This document shows, in pieces, positions 1-10,558 of a stretch of DNA of 64,000 nucleotides. The stretch's first letter is position 1. Each line of letters opens with the position of its first letter. A program made the position numbers and the translations under genes. The notes beneath the pieces are model-generated. The model had not been told where the DNA came from. It was given only the letters and a program-made list of their open reading frames with translations, and ran no database searches. The DNA is taken from the NCBI GenBank assembly GCA_021030915.1, contig JAGEMR010000069.1:1-64000 (forward strand), in the 5' to 3' direction. Source of the DNA: Astrothelium macrocarpum. Taxonomy: Eukaryota; Ascomycota; Dothideomycetes; Trypetheliales; Trypetheliaceae.

Positions 1-39
1 TTTGCGACAGCCCGTGCACCATTTCAGCCCATACACCAC
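1..39 (+). repeat. Left terminal inverted repeat of the outer transposon
   Basis: Begins TTTGCGACAGCCCGTGCACC. It pairs with 3954-3992 except for two positions, where this copy has A and the partner implies G; such transitions fit RIP. The repeat contains an internal direct duplication: a CAGCCC[G/A]T[G/A]CACCA motif occurs twice, 17 nt apart. It is a GC-rich island in very A+T-rich DNA. It may extend beyond the window edge. Confidence 0.85.
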
Positions 40-1121
40 TATCTTCAAATCGGCCCACCAATTTCAAAATTCAATTATTTTTCTAAAATAAGAATTTTTT
101 GTTTCAAATCAAATTATATTATATTTTTAATATATATAAAAAAATTGATTATTAATAATTTCATTCAAAATATATTTTCGATTTAATTATACGATCTGAT
201 TTCATTATAATAATTGGAATTAATTTTTTTTTATTAATAATTATTTTAATTTTAATAATAATTTTCAATTTCTGAAATTTTTTTATTTTATTTTTTGATT
301 TCTGATTAATTAATTTTGATTCAAAAATTAATTGATTTAAGATCTCCTTTTATACCTTTTTTGTCTCTTTTTCAGTCTTTTTTTCAATCTTTCTTTCGAA
401 TCTCTTTTATCATTTTCTTTCTTTTTCAATCTTTCTTTTCTAAAATTCTTTCTTCTTTTTTTTTATTGAATATTCATTTTATTAAATTCTATTATTTAAT
501 TATTATTTTTATTTCTATTTCGGCCTATTTTTATTATTGAAATTCAAAAATTTATTATATTTTTAACGATAATATGATCAAAATTTTTGATTTTTCTTTA
601 ATCCGAATTTTTTTAAATAAAAATTTATTTTAAAATATTTTATTTATTTAAATATTATTTTTTTTTTCGAAAAATATAATTCGATATTTTAAAATTTCAT
701 TCTAAATTATGATATATTCAAAATTTTAAAAGAATTTTTAATTAATTAAAAAATTTTTTTTATAAAATATACGTTTTATTTTTTTTAATCAAATAATTAA
801 AATTTAATAAAAATTAATAAATTTTTTAAATTATTATTTGATAATTTAAATAAAATCAAATTTAATTGATTAAATATAATAATAAATAAAAATAATATAA
901 AATTTATTCAATTTTAATCATTTATAATATTATTCGAAATGAAGATTATTTAAAAAATAAACCAGAAAAGATTAAAAAAATCCTTTTATAAAATGATAAA
1001 ATTTCTATCTATTATATAAATCCAATATTCGAATTATTGAAAATAATATATAATAAAAGATCTGAATAAAAAAATGTCTAAAGATTGAAATTAATATATA
1101 ATATAAAATAAAAATATAATA

Positions 1122-1176
1122 ACGTGGTTTACCACTCAGCCGGTCATATCAGTCAGTCGGTCACTTTCCGCATCAG
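1122..1176 (+). repeat. Left terminal inverted repeat of the nested transposon
   Basis: Starts ACGTGGTTTACCACTCAGCC. It is identical to the reverse complement of the right end through 1172, then differs by one C-to-T change before homology fades. It contains a short AGTCAGTCGGTCA run of degenerate GTCA repeats that could be a transposase-binding site. Confidence 0.85.
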
Positions 1177-1312
1177 ATACCCCATCAACATTAATACACA
1201 CAATAACAATTTGAAAATTTATTTATTTTTCATCGGATTCTGATTCAATATCTATTTCTTCAATTTTATTATAAATACGTGTATTATATCTAATTATGCC
1301 GCAATTATCATA

Positions 1313-2896
1313 TCATCGTAAAGCCGCTATCATCTTTTTTGATGGACTATTATTTTCGTCTTCATCAGACATATACCGCTTCTTCAAACCCTTCTCAGTC
1401 AGTAATTTTATAAAATCATCTATATTAAATATTCCTCCAAATTGTATACGTGATTTTTTGGCCCTCCGACGTTTTATAAATGCCATATTTGCGTCTTCAA
1501 GAATACGCATTCATTCAGTCAAAAAGATAATTGAATGCGCCATTATCTGCGCACCTTTCGCCATCTGATTTATAATTTCAATAATTGATATTGAAAAATT
1601 TCTTTGATGAATAAAAATTCATTTTTTGATGAAATTGAATTATTTGATTATTTATTGGAAATTGGAAAAAATTTGTGATTTTCATTTATAAACGATTGAC
1701 GGATAATTATCCGATGATGTAAATATTCTTAAATGAATATCTAATTTGGAAATCACAGAATCTGGATTCTAAAATATAATTCCAATTTTTTTGAATTTAG
1801 ATTTGATATTTGATTCCGTAAAAATTTTGAAATAGGCGGATTTAAATACGATAAAGAATTCGGATTTGATGATATAATTGATCATAATTTTAATCAATAA
1901 ATTAATTTCATCATCATACGCGCGTTTTAAAGATGAATATAATACGATATCCAATGATTGAAATAAATAAAATAAATATATAAATATATTAATTGGAATA
2001 ATTTTATTTTTATCACAAAATTTATTGAATTCGATTGATAAATGACTTTTATATCCATTAATAATTAATAATCGATATATATTTTTTGAATAATCTTTTA
2101 TATATTTATCAAAATATTGAATTTAATCCAAATTTATTTTATTATCAGTCCATTCATTAGAAATAAATTTGATGATTCAATTATCGGAAAATTCTGATTT
2201 TATAATCCAATTCGTGAGATGATAGATATTTTGAATAATGATAAAAGACGGAATATATCAATTTTTAATATTGATACATTCAATGATTATAATCCATTTC
2301 CGATTATCAGATTATATAGATTTGATTTTGTCATATTTTTTAATATATATTATCATCATTAACGCGGTTATTATATCCATCATAAAATCTATTTTATCGA
2401 AATTATAAATATCCTTTTTATATATTTCATATTTATTTATTATATTACGTAATAATTCAAATCAATCTAAAATAATTTTTGAATCTTTTTATAATGTTTT
2501 TTGATAATCGTATGGGCGATTGAATTTGATTTTGAGATCTGATTGTGCGTCGATAAATTGTCTTATCCAGTACCTGCCAATTGGCTTATTTTCGCGCGAT
2601 TTCAATAAAAGATTGGCCATATCTTCCATATTAAAAAGGCATAATAGGAATCCTTTTAAATCTTAATCGAATATGTATTTGACTAACGATTATTTTTCAA
2701 ATTGATCCAGTTTATGATATTATGGTTGAATTAACGCGTATTATTATCGGTTATTTATTCTATCATTTAATGAATTCTATGGGATATTATAATATTTCAT
2801 AATTACGCGTTGGTTTAAATTTTTATTTTGAAATTTTACAGACTGAATTGTATTAATAGTAAGAATAATATTCTCTTCTTTAGCATAAATTGACAT
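1313..2896 (-). pseudogene. Nested pogo/Fot1-like transposase, destroyed by RIP
   Basis: An N-terminal start at 2896 reads MSIYAKEENIILTINTIQ followed by a YYNIP motif, like the first helix-turn-helix of Fot1/pogo transposases. At about 2630-2510 the minus strand reads MANLLLKSRENKPIGRYWIR, then YDYQK, the signature of the second, CENP-B-type, DNA-binding segment. At about 1510-1313 a basic tail reads FIKRRRAKKSRIQFGGIFNI, resembling the C-terminus of this family. Stops and frame breaks separate the pieces, and the region that should carry the DDE catalytic residues is not readable. No function is expected. Confidence 0.75.
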
Positions 2897-2939
2897 AATC
2901 GTTAAAAAGTTAGAACGCGACAAAAGTTTAAGTGGTTTT

Positions 2940-2994
2940 CTGGTGCGGAAAGTGACCGACTGACTGATATGACCGGCTGAGTGGTAAACCACGT
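2940..2994 (-). repeat. Right terminal inverted repeat of the nested transposon
   Basis: Mirror of 1122-1176 with a single C/T difference. It is followed by the TA presumed to be the target duplication. The sequence is GC-rich while both flanks are nearly pure A+T. Confidence 0.85.
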
Positions 2995-3734
2995 TAATAA
3001 AAATTTTATTATTTATATATTAAAATAGAAATTTGAGATTAAAATGATTATTATAATTATTTATTCAGAATAATTTTCAATATTTATCATAATTAATCTT
3101 TTCTTTTATATTTTTATTAAAAATTTTAATTAATCATTTATATATAAAATTTTTATTTATAAAATCAGATAATATATTCATAAAAAAAATTTTATATTTT
3201 TTTAATTTAAAATTTTTAAATCAGAAAATAGAAAAATTACCGATTTTTTGATAAATAATAATAAATGATAAATATATAATATTCATATAAATTATTATAA
3301 TAATTGATATTTATATATAATCATTTATTTAAATTATTCTTTAAATATGATTTTATTTTAATATTTTTATAAATATGATATATTTAATTTTTTTAATATA
3401 ATTTTATAAAAAATCCTTTTCATCAATATTATATATATTATTATATATAATATTATATTCATTAATTTTAATTCGAATTTATTTGATATTATTTTATAAA
3501 ATATAAAAAAACATAAATCTTTTTATAATTTTAAAATATTTTAAAAATTTCTTCCAATTATTTATATTTTTTTGAATTAAATCAAAATTTTTAAAAAAAA
3601 TAGATTTAAATTCTTCATAATATTTTCAGATAAAATGATATATTCAATTATTATTAGATCAAATTCTAATGATATTTGAAATAAATTGACGCATCATTAT
3701 TAATATAATATAAATTCTAAAAATAAAAAATTTA

Positions 3735-3905
3735 TTAATGATTTAATAAATTCTGAATTTCGATATCGTTATTCTTTAAATCAATTTGGCCCTTCCAGCG
3801 CTGTGATAACGTATTATGATTCACATCATATTTTCTGGCAGTCTTTCTGAATGCAGACATTTCCTGCAATTTCAAATCTTCAAACGCAAATTCAATTGAA
3901 TTCAT
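3735..3905 (-). pseudogene. N-terminal helix-turn-helix remnant of the outer pogo-like transposase
   Basis: The minus-strand frame opens with an ATG at 3905 and reads MNSIEFAFEDLKLQE, followed by FRKTARKYDVNHNTLSQRWK. This matches the remembered psq/HTH consensus of fungal pogo/Fot1 transposases (an 'ALEDL' helix, then 'AAKKYGV..STLSRRWRG'). The frame stops after about 56 residues, and the rest of the transposase is dissolved into A+T-rich sequence. The protein cannot be functional. The family assignment is by recalled motif, not alignment. Confidence 0.75.
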
Positions 3906-3953
3906 ATTGATGGATTTATTGAATTTTGAAACAATTGAATTTTTGTGTGGACG

Positions 3954-3992
3954 GTGGTGCACGGGCTGAAATGGTGCACGGGCTGTCGCAAA
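3954..3992 (-). repeat. Right terminal inverted repeat of the outer transposon
   Basis: Reverse complement of 1-39 with two transitions. It is the better preserved copy: both 17-nt sub-repeats are intact on the minus strand. The boundary is sharp, because normal-composition DNA leading to PET191 follows within a few bases. Confidence 0.85.
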
Positions 3993-4278
3993 CTCCTAGG
4001 CAAGGTCTCATTATGTAAGAAGTACTCCGCATGAGGTATTGAGCATCGGCGGGCAAAAGTACACAGTGGTGAGGGCAATCTGATCTAGTATTTTCGCAAG
4101 AATCACGGCAGTTACAATTTTGAAACTTGACTCGGTCATAATACGCCTTTCGAACGTTACTGGTTGAAAATTTTAGATTTCTAAATTTCGATGGTGGGTT
4201 CACTAAATTCATGCGGCGAAATTTTGGCTAGGAAGCAAAGCTCTACCATATTCTCCACCTCCAATTCCACAGTTCACC

Positions 4279-4682
4279 ATGCCCTCCTCCTGCAAAGACA
4301 TCCGTAAACCTCCCTCTATTCTCCTTCATCCGCCCCCTTTTAAGCTAACCAACCTCCTCCTTCCTTTCAAGGTGCAGCACTCGCCTCCTGTCTTGCCAAC
4401 TCCGACTGCGTCCTCATCGAGCGCAACAAAGCCGGCGACTGCCTGCGACCCCCGCTCGTCGACACCCTCCCCACGCAATGTCAACAGCTCAAGCATGGCT
4501 ACGGCGAATGCAAAAAGGGCATGATCGATATGCGCAAGCGCTTCCGAGGCAACAAGCCGATCAGTGTGAGCCTGGAGATCGAGGGGGGCGCGGATAAGCC
4601 GGCGAGGCAGCTGTATGCGGGAAAGCCGGCGTTTGAGCCAGTGAAGGGGACGGATGGGAAGGAGGATGGTGGGGAGGGATAA
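4279..4682 (+). CDS. PET191: Cytochrome c oxidase assembly protein PET191
   Basis: Small twin-CX9C-type mitochondrial protein required for assembly of respiratory complex IV. Two exons: 4279-4303 and 4372-4682, joined across a 67-nt intron with a GTAAAC donor. The spliced protein is 111 residues and begins MPSSCKDIRAALASCLANSD. Spaced cysteines follow (SC, DC, CLRPPL, QCQQLK, GECKKG) and then a MRKRFRGNKPIS motif; all are hallmarks of PET191. The C-terminus is a glycine- and lysine-rich tail. The gene starts only about 290 bp from the dead transposon block. Identification is by strong recalled similarity. Confidence 0.93.
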
Positions 4683-5203
4683 GAAGGTCGGATTTAGTTT
4701 TGCATGGTATGGCGTTTGGGGGTGGGCGTGGAGTGAAATGGATCATTTACTCCGCTCACATTGAATGGCGAAAGATATGTTGGTGAGACCCTCAGCGAAA
4801 TATGACAGCAGAATTGCTGATGTCGTGTTAGATGTTCAGTTCTGATTCTTGTCAATCATTGAATCAATTAAAGGTTTCCGATTTTGTTAACGGCATACGG
4901 CTTTGTAGGCTACTGATGTAAAACAGTGAAAAACGGACAGGGAGGCCCTGAGTAAAGTCGGATGCCGGAAATACTGGTGGTTCATGGAATTGAAAGTTCA
5001 TATATCATCAATAACCTATTATGTTTAGCGGCCTGTATTATGGACGGTATTTGAGTACCACATTATTTTTAATATTTAAGCTGTCTAATTCACATCTGTT
5101 TTGCGCTAGTAAGCGCATGTGGTCCACTTGGACTTTCATCCCTCATTAGCAACACTTGGGAAAAAGGAAACTGCCTGGCATCGTTTCGCGAGTATACTTC
5201 AAC
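4683..5203. other. Convergent intergenic region, PET191/DOA1
   Basis: About 520 bp between two genes that converge. It presumably holds both 3' untranslated regions. I see no further gene, RNA or repeat in it. Confidence 0.6.
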
Positions 5204-7818
5204 TCAACAATTCAGCTCATCCCTCATTTCCCCCACCACACCCTTAATTCTAGGCTCAGGAATCTTTGCCTCGGCCTGAGTAAGGCATTGTTCCAGATCA
5301 AATACTTCGCGTGCTGCTGAGCGAAAATCATCGCCGAGTGTTAGTAGCGTACCGGCTGCAACCAAAGAACGGTACAAGACTTCGCTATCGGTAGCAGAAT
5401 TGATAATCTTTATCGTGTCATCCAGCAGAGTTAGAGCGCGATCGGCATTAGGGCCTGACGGTGGTTCTGCACCACTTTTAGATGTCGAAGTCGAAAGCAT
5501 GACGACATAATTGATGTAAACAGTTGCAATAGCAATGATGAGATTCCTATTCCACTTTCCTGGTTCGGTGCCGTACGGCTTGAGAAGTTCATGGACCTTG
5601 TCAAATTGGCCATCCATGATCAAACGCCCTTGCTCGGTATTGAATAAGTTGGCAAGTCCTCGAGTAGCAAGCAATGCATGGTTGGGTTTCTCTGTATTGG
5701 CAAACGCGCCAGACAAGATATCCACAATCGTTTCAGAACCAGGTCCTGTGTACGAAGCTACGAGTGGAGACGAAGCCGCAAGAATACTTACCAGGTCGGT
5801 GCCAGGCAGTTGCTTCTCGGCTGGCCACGTCGTTGCAATCGTGACTGCCAGATCTACTGCCCTTTCCGACGTTGGTGTATCCTTGAACGGTTTGCTAGAG
5901 GTTTGAGCTTGTTCGAGTTGTTGATTGATGCTTGATAAGACATTAAGATCGTCCGGATTGAGTGCATTGTCTTTGGCACCAGAGGCAATGATTTCTTGAT
6001 TGAATTCTTGGATTTTCTTCTGCATTCCTTTGAGGTTTGCGCTGACAATCTTGAGATATTGAGTCTGGGGAAGGGTTTTGGCTCGAGATTGTGAGGCGAT
6101 TGGCGCTCCAACTTCGCCAGGTCTGTACCTCGATTCCGAACCCCATGGATCTGATCCTGGAGCTTGTGTCTGGGATCCAGTTGATTGACCAACATTTACT
6201 CCCGATGTATTGCTGACGATGAAATTAGCCACTTGGTCGAGATAGCCCATCGGCAGCTCGTTGTCCTCAATGAATTTTCTCGCGGCATCATATGGGTTCT
6301 GAGAGACGTTGAAAGGTAGTTTGAGTGGCGGCTTTCCGTCTTCTATGTCGACGTCAAATACGTAGTCATAATCTTGTCCATGGAATTCTTGCTTCCGACC
6401 ACTACTACCAGCTGAGCCAACGACAGTACCGATTGCAACCCATTTCTGTGCTGCAGTAGACCATTCGTGAGCTGTAATGTTGCCGTTTGCTTCTTTGATC
6501 AATTGAGTTTGGCCCTCTTTTGTGCCAGACTTTTGCTCCAGAAATTCAGGTCCAGGCAGTTTCTCCTCATTGAAACCATCTACTTGCTCCTTTGGAATTG
6601 ATGACGACTTTACTGAATCTTCAAACTCTTGAATGGTTTCGGGTGAAGCCTGTCGCTCAGGATTCCTGGAAAAGACACGAACAATGCAGTCACTTGCACC
6701 CGTGGCAATATCGCCAGATTTCAAACATGCTGCCACAGACCAGACCGAAATTGCTGGATGGGTTATCGCTTGGACGCATTCATTGTTCTTCCATATACGC
6801 ACAGTTCTATCCTCTGACGCGCTTGCTATTTCACCAGTAGGAAGTGAATCAAGAGAATAGATGAAGCTTTCATGCGCCAGAAACTCGGCTACTTTGATGC
6901 CATCCAGAGTCCATAACCGGATAAAACCATCATTGCTGGCAGAGGCGAATGAGGCGGATAGAAGCCGGCTAGAATAATCTTTGGGGACCTTGCAAAGCGC
7001 CCTGACTACCTGTCCGTCAGCGGCTATTTTTTGCAAGAGCTTGCCGGTATAATCGAAAACACGAATGTGCGTGTCAGCCGAGGCTTTAGAATCTAAGTCA
7101 GCCAAGTCATTGCGCACATGAAACTCATCAGCGCATCAGGGGTGGAATACCTGTAATGACCACTTTTTTATCGTAAGCAAGAACGTCCCACACCGTTGCT
7201 GTATGGTCAGTCAACGCCGTGGACTTTTCCCAATGCCCAACATTCCAGATTCTTGCAGTTGCATCCCAGCTACCACTCACAATGGTCCGTCCATCTTCGC
7301 TGACATTGAGAGCACTGATAGTGGAGCTGTGGCCAATCAACAAAGCTTCTGCATTGTCCTGTGGAGGACGGCCTAGTTGGCGCACACCTATAATGGAATC
7401 TTGACCTCCAGAAACAATCAACCCTTGGGGATAATCATTTGAAGGTGGAACAAAGGCAACCGCATTAAACCACTCAGAACCATGGGCACTCAATGTGCAG
7501 TCGAAGTTTGGAGGATTGGTGCTAGTGAGCTTCCATTGTCGAACAGTGGCGTCCCTCGAAGCCGATAGAACCAGATCTGGGGTGGGAAAGGCAACATCTC
7601 GAACCTGGAAATGACTATATCAGACAACCAGCACAAAGAAACTTACGAGCATTTCTGACATTGTGCGCGTAAAGTTATGTCAGCCGGCCAGTGGGCTTCC
7701 GGAGACATCGACTTCCTGCTGGTGGAGATGGTGGAGATGGTGGAGATGGTGGAGCAGATGTGACACTCACGTCCTCATCGTGACCGGTTAATGACGCGGA
7801 CAGCTTGAAGTTCGCCAT
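5204..7818 (-). CDS. DOA1: DOA1/UFD3-type WD40-PFU-PUL protein (PLAA homologue)
   Basis: Ubiquitin-binding cofactor of Cdc48/p97 that acts in ubiquitin homeostasis and protein sorting. Three exons on the minus strand (7818-7771, 7604-7151, 7083-5204) give 793 residues. The N-terminus MANFKLSASLTGHDED continues after the intron as VRDVAFPTPDLVLSASRDAT, which fixes the first exon. WD40 repeats fill roughly residues 1-300. A PFU ubiquitin-binding domain (AHEWSTAAQKWVAIG...) spans about 370-460. A PUL domain that would bind Cdc48 occupies about 505-793. The second intron was placed so that VVIT joins SADTHIRVFDYTGKLLQ in the WD40 frame. The first intron (166 nt) is long for this locus and carries a 9-bp tandem repeat and a competing donor. 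Confidence 0.92.
7721..7753 (+). repeat. 9-bp minisatellite inside the first DOA1 intron
   Basis: The unit GGTGGAGAT is repeated about 3.7 times head to tail. It lies within the 166-nt first intron of DOA1, next to its 5' splice site, and explains part of that intron's unusual length. Confidence 0.85.
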
Positions 7819-9568
7819 GGAAAAACGGATGTTGCAACGTTTGTAGCCGGCCCGTTCCGATCGTCGATGTGCTCAATGGAGCAAATGGCGTAGGCTGGGA
7901 AGTGCCGAGTTGGTGTACCAGTTGACGTTGGATTCTGTAGGAGGAAATCCGCCGTGCCTGGCAAAGGTGACCAGGGTCAGGTCAGGACGTAGTATCGCTG
8001 GCCAAAGGCGTGATACCGCTTTTGCCGTGGATAAGCCGCGGATACGAATCTTGTTGAATTCAGCTGAACTGGCTGTTCTCACAGAAAATGCGTACGCATG
8101 AAGTCGTACGAGTGATGTTTTCCGATCCAATAGAAAAGATGAGACAAGGAGTGTACAAGTTGTTGTAGACTGGCTACGGGCCGGGGCGTTCAGTCTCCGT
8201 TACCGCTTATTTTTGTTAACGAGAAGCTGACGACGAGACGATGATCACAAAGTGTTTGGCGTGCAATCAGGATGGGCAAAGGCTTACGAAGTTTTGACGC
8301 CCAAGCTCTGACAGATCATGACCAAGTCAACCTTGGAAGTCAGGTGAGATGTGGACAGGAGTGCGGAATATTATGAAGTGAGGACGTCACTTTCACAATT
8401 TCATAATTTTACCACTTCACATGGAACTTCGCACTCGGCACGCCGGCGTCTTGACCGCCGATGGAAACGCCCCTGAACCTACCGACCAGACACAAGGCAT
8501 TGACAAAATTAGGCATAATCCGTATTCAATCTCAATTCGTACATTTAGCTGTCTATTGTCGTCTGGTTGGACAATGACTCGTCCGATGCGATCTAGAGTT
8601 CGCCCATTAAATCCATGGAATCGGTGGCTGATATCAAGCCTGTCCTGGCCAGCATAACTGGCTTCATTAGACATTGCCTAATGCAAAGCTCTCCCCAGGC
8701 CTGCCTAGAGTCACGAGATGCTTTGCTATTACGGGATCTCGACAGTGCCCAGACGCAGTGCGCTGGATAGAGTGGTCCGCGCATTGAACAAGTGGCTTGC
8801 AGAACGTTTCCCCACAACAGCCCTCAACCCCAGTTCACGGTCAACTTGGCTCCCGCATCCTGCCGACACTTTGCTTTGTGCACCTGTCATAACGCCCAGC
8901 CTCTGCCACCACGCTATCCTGCTCACATAGCCACCGTAGCCCGCAATCGCCGCCGTTGTAACCAATCTCGGCTTTGCCCGTTGTTGTCCTGTGACGCGTC
9001 CAAAATGAATATGCAGGAAAAGGATCGTTACGGGGGCCAGAGTATCCATGGATCTAGAGCTTGGGGCACTTTTTGAGATTTTGTGCCTGGCTGATAACTT
9101 AATATTTACCCTTGGTCGCCCAGCTGCGGTCTTCAGCAGAATCACCAGATTTTTGAATCTCACGACCATAAGCAATTCCCAATTCTCAATTTTTTTTATT
9201 CTCACCAAGCAACAAAACAGCCTCAAGCCATTGTTGGTTGGGCCTCCCTCAGAGCTGAGCTCTACTTGTACAATCTCTTGTCAGCCAAAGACCCCTTACC
9301 GCAGCACATCCAGTTGGGCCCAGCTACCCTACGGTCAGGCATACCATCTTGGAAAAAGTATCAACTCGTCGTCAGACCTGATCAAGAATTATTTTTCCAA
9401 CTTATCAGTCAACCATAAAACCTCAACCGAATCTTCCAAAACATCTCGCACAATATATTGGACAGACCATTTCCAAACCTCAACCGTCCTGCATATCTTC
9501 TTTGCAGACGTCAATTGCCCACAAGGAAAAACCATATCCACTTCACTTCACCACATACCATCCATTCA
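7819..9568. other. Divergent promoter region between DOA1 and the BTB gene
   Basis: About 1.75 kb. The frames present are short, overlap on both strands and show no recognisable domain. The right-hand part (about 9150-9560) is pyrimidine- and A-rich, contains CAACC/CTCAACC runs and looks like promoter plus 5' leader of the BTB gene. No RNA gene was recognised. Confidence 0.5.
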
Positions 9569-10558
9569 ATGGAAACAGCTCAGACCGAATTGATGTCTGC
9601 CATGGCTACGTAAGTGCAACATGCATCATCAACATCTCACAAATGCTAATCTATGACAAATTTAGATTATTGCAGGATGGAAAATTCTCTGACTTGACCA
9701 TACTATGTGGACCCAAGAAATTTGCCGTCCACAGGGCCATCATATGCTCCAGATCTGGTTTCTTCGAAGGAGCGTGCAGCCATTCGTTCAAAGAATCAGT
9801 ATCTGGAGTTATTGATCTCAGCGAAGACGATGAGGATGCAGTCAAGCACATGATTGACTACTTTTATCATCTCGATTACTTGACTCCTTACCGACCAAGA
9901 GCATCTTCTACCTTTGCACAACGTAGGGTCAGCCAATGCGAGCAGAGAAGGAGGGCTTCGTCTACTTTCAAGCAGAGGCTATCTATGATTGAAGACCCTT
10001 TGTTGGCATGTGCTGCAACGAATCCGGTACCTCAATCACAGGGCGAGCTACCGTTGACCCCCCCTGAAGATGGATCGGAATCAAAACAATTACACATTTC
10101 ACCAAAACTTCCATCTTCTCCCGAGTCTCTCCCAGAGGAAGGCGAGGACTTTGCCTTTGAGCCATTGGAGCCAATCCAGGCTACCAAAGATCCCAATATG
10201 GTGTTGCATGCCAAAGTATACGCTATTGCCGATAAGTAAGTGCCTAAAATGTCTATCATGCATTGAAACGTGCTAATTCCAAATGAACAGATATGACATT
10301 CCCGGTCTAAAGGATCTCGCAAAGCGGAAGTTCGAGGCGCAGATTGCGCAGCACTGGAACTCGGATGAGCTCCCGGACGCCTTGGAAGAAGTCTACTGTT
10401 CTACCATCGATACAGATCGGGGTCTACGCGACGTTGTCTTGCAGTCGTTTCGGGAGAACCCGAGACTAGCTACGAAGCACGACGTGGAAGCTGCCGTCAG
10501 GGATCTTGCCCCTCTTGCATTCGAGCTCTACAAAGTGGCAGTCGGGTTACCTGTCTGA
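9569..10558 (+). CDS. BTB/POZ domain protein
   Basis: Three exons (9569-9609, 9666-10235, 10291-10558) encode 292 residues starting METAQTELMSAMATLLQDGK. A BTB/POZ fold is evident in FSDLTILCGPKKFAVHRAII, CSRSGFFEGACSHSFKES and VIDLSEDDEDAVKHMIDYFY. This segment should mediate dimerisation or recruitment to a cullin-3 ligase. A proline/serine-rich insert of about 90 residues follows, then the conserved fungal C-terminal helices (ADKYDIPGLKDLAKRKFEAQ, ending ELYKVAVGLPV). There is no kelch or zinc-finger partner domain, as in the many short fungal BTB proteins. The specific role is unknown. Confidence 0.88.

Larger units (their letters stand above)
1122..2994 (-). mobile_element. Nested RIP-degraded pogo/Fot1-like DNA transposon (1873 bp)
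   Basis: A near-perfect inverted repeat of about 55 nt bounds this stretch (1122-1176 and 2940-2994). A TA dinucleotide sits immediately outside both ends (1120-1121 and 2995-2996), the target duplication typical of Tc1/mariner and pogo elements. The length of 1873 bp is what fungal Fot1/pogo elements usually measure. Three segments of one transposase can be read in order on the minus strand: an N-terminal helix-turn-helix, a CENP-B-type DNA-binding segment and a basic C-terminal tail. It lies wholly inside the outer element and is therefore the younger insertion. Confidence 0.85.
1..3992 (-). mobile_element. Outer RIP-degraded pogo/Fot1-like DNA transposon, interrupted by a second element
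   Basis: A 39-nt inverted repeat lies at positions 1-39 and 3954-3992, with 37 of 39 positions matching. Between the repeats, apart from the nested insertion, the sequence is overwhelmingly A+T with almost no long reading frame, as expected after repeat-induced point mutation. A surviving helix-turn-helix fragment of a pogo-type transposase is read on the minus strand just inside the right end. Without the inner insertion the element would be about 2.1 kb, a normal size for fungal Fot1/pogo elements. The left end coincides with the window edge, so the true terminus and the TA target duplication cannot be checked. The superfamily call rests on the transposase fragment. Confidence 0.8.
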
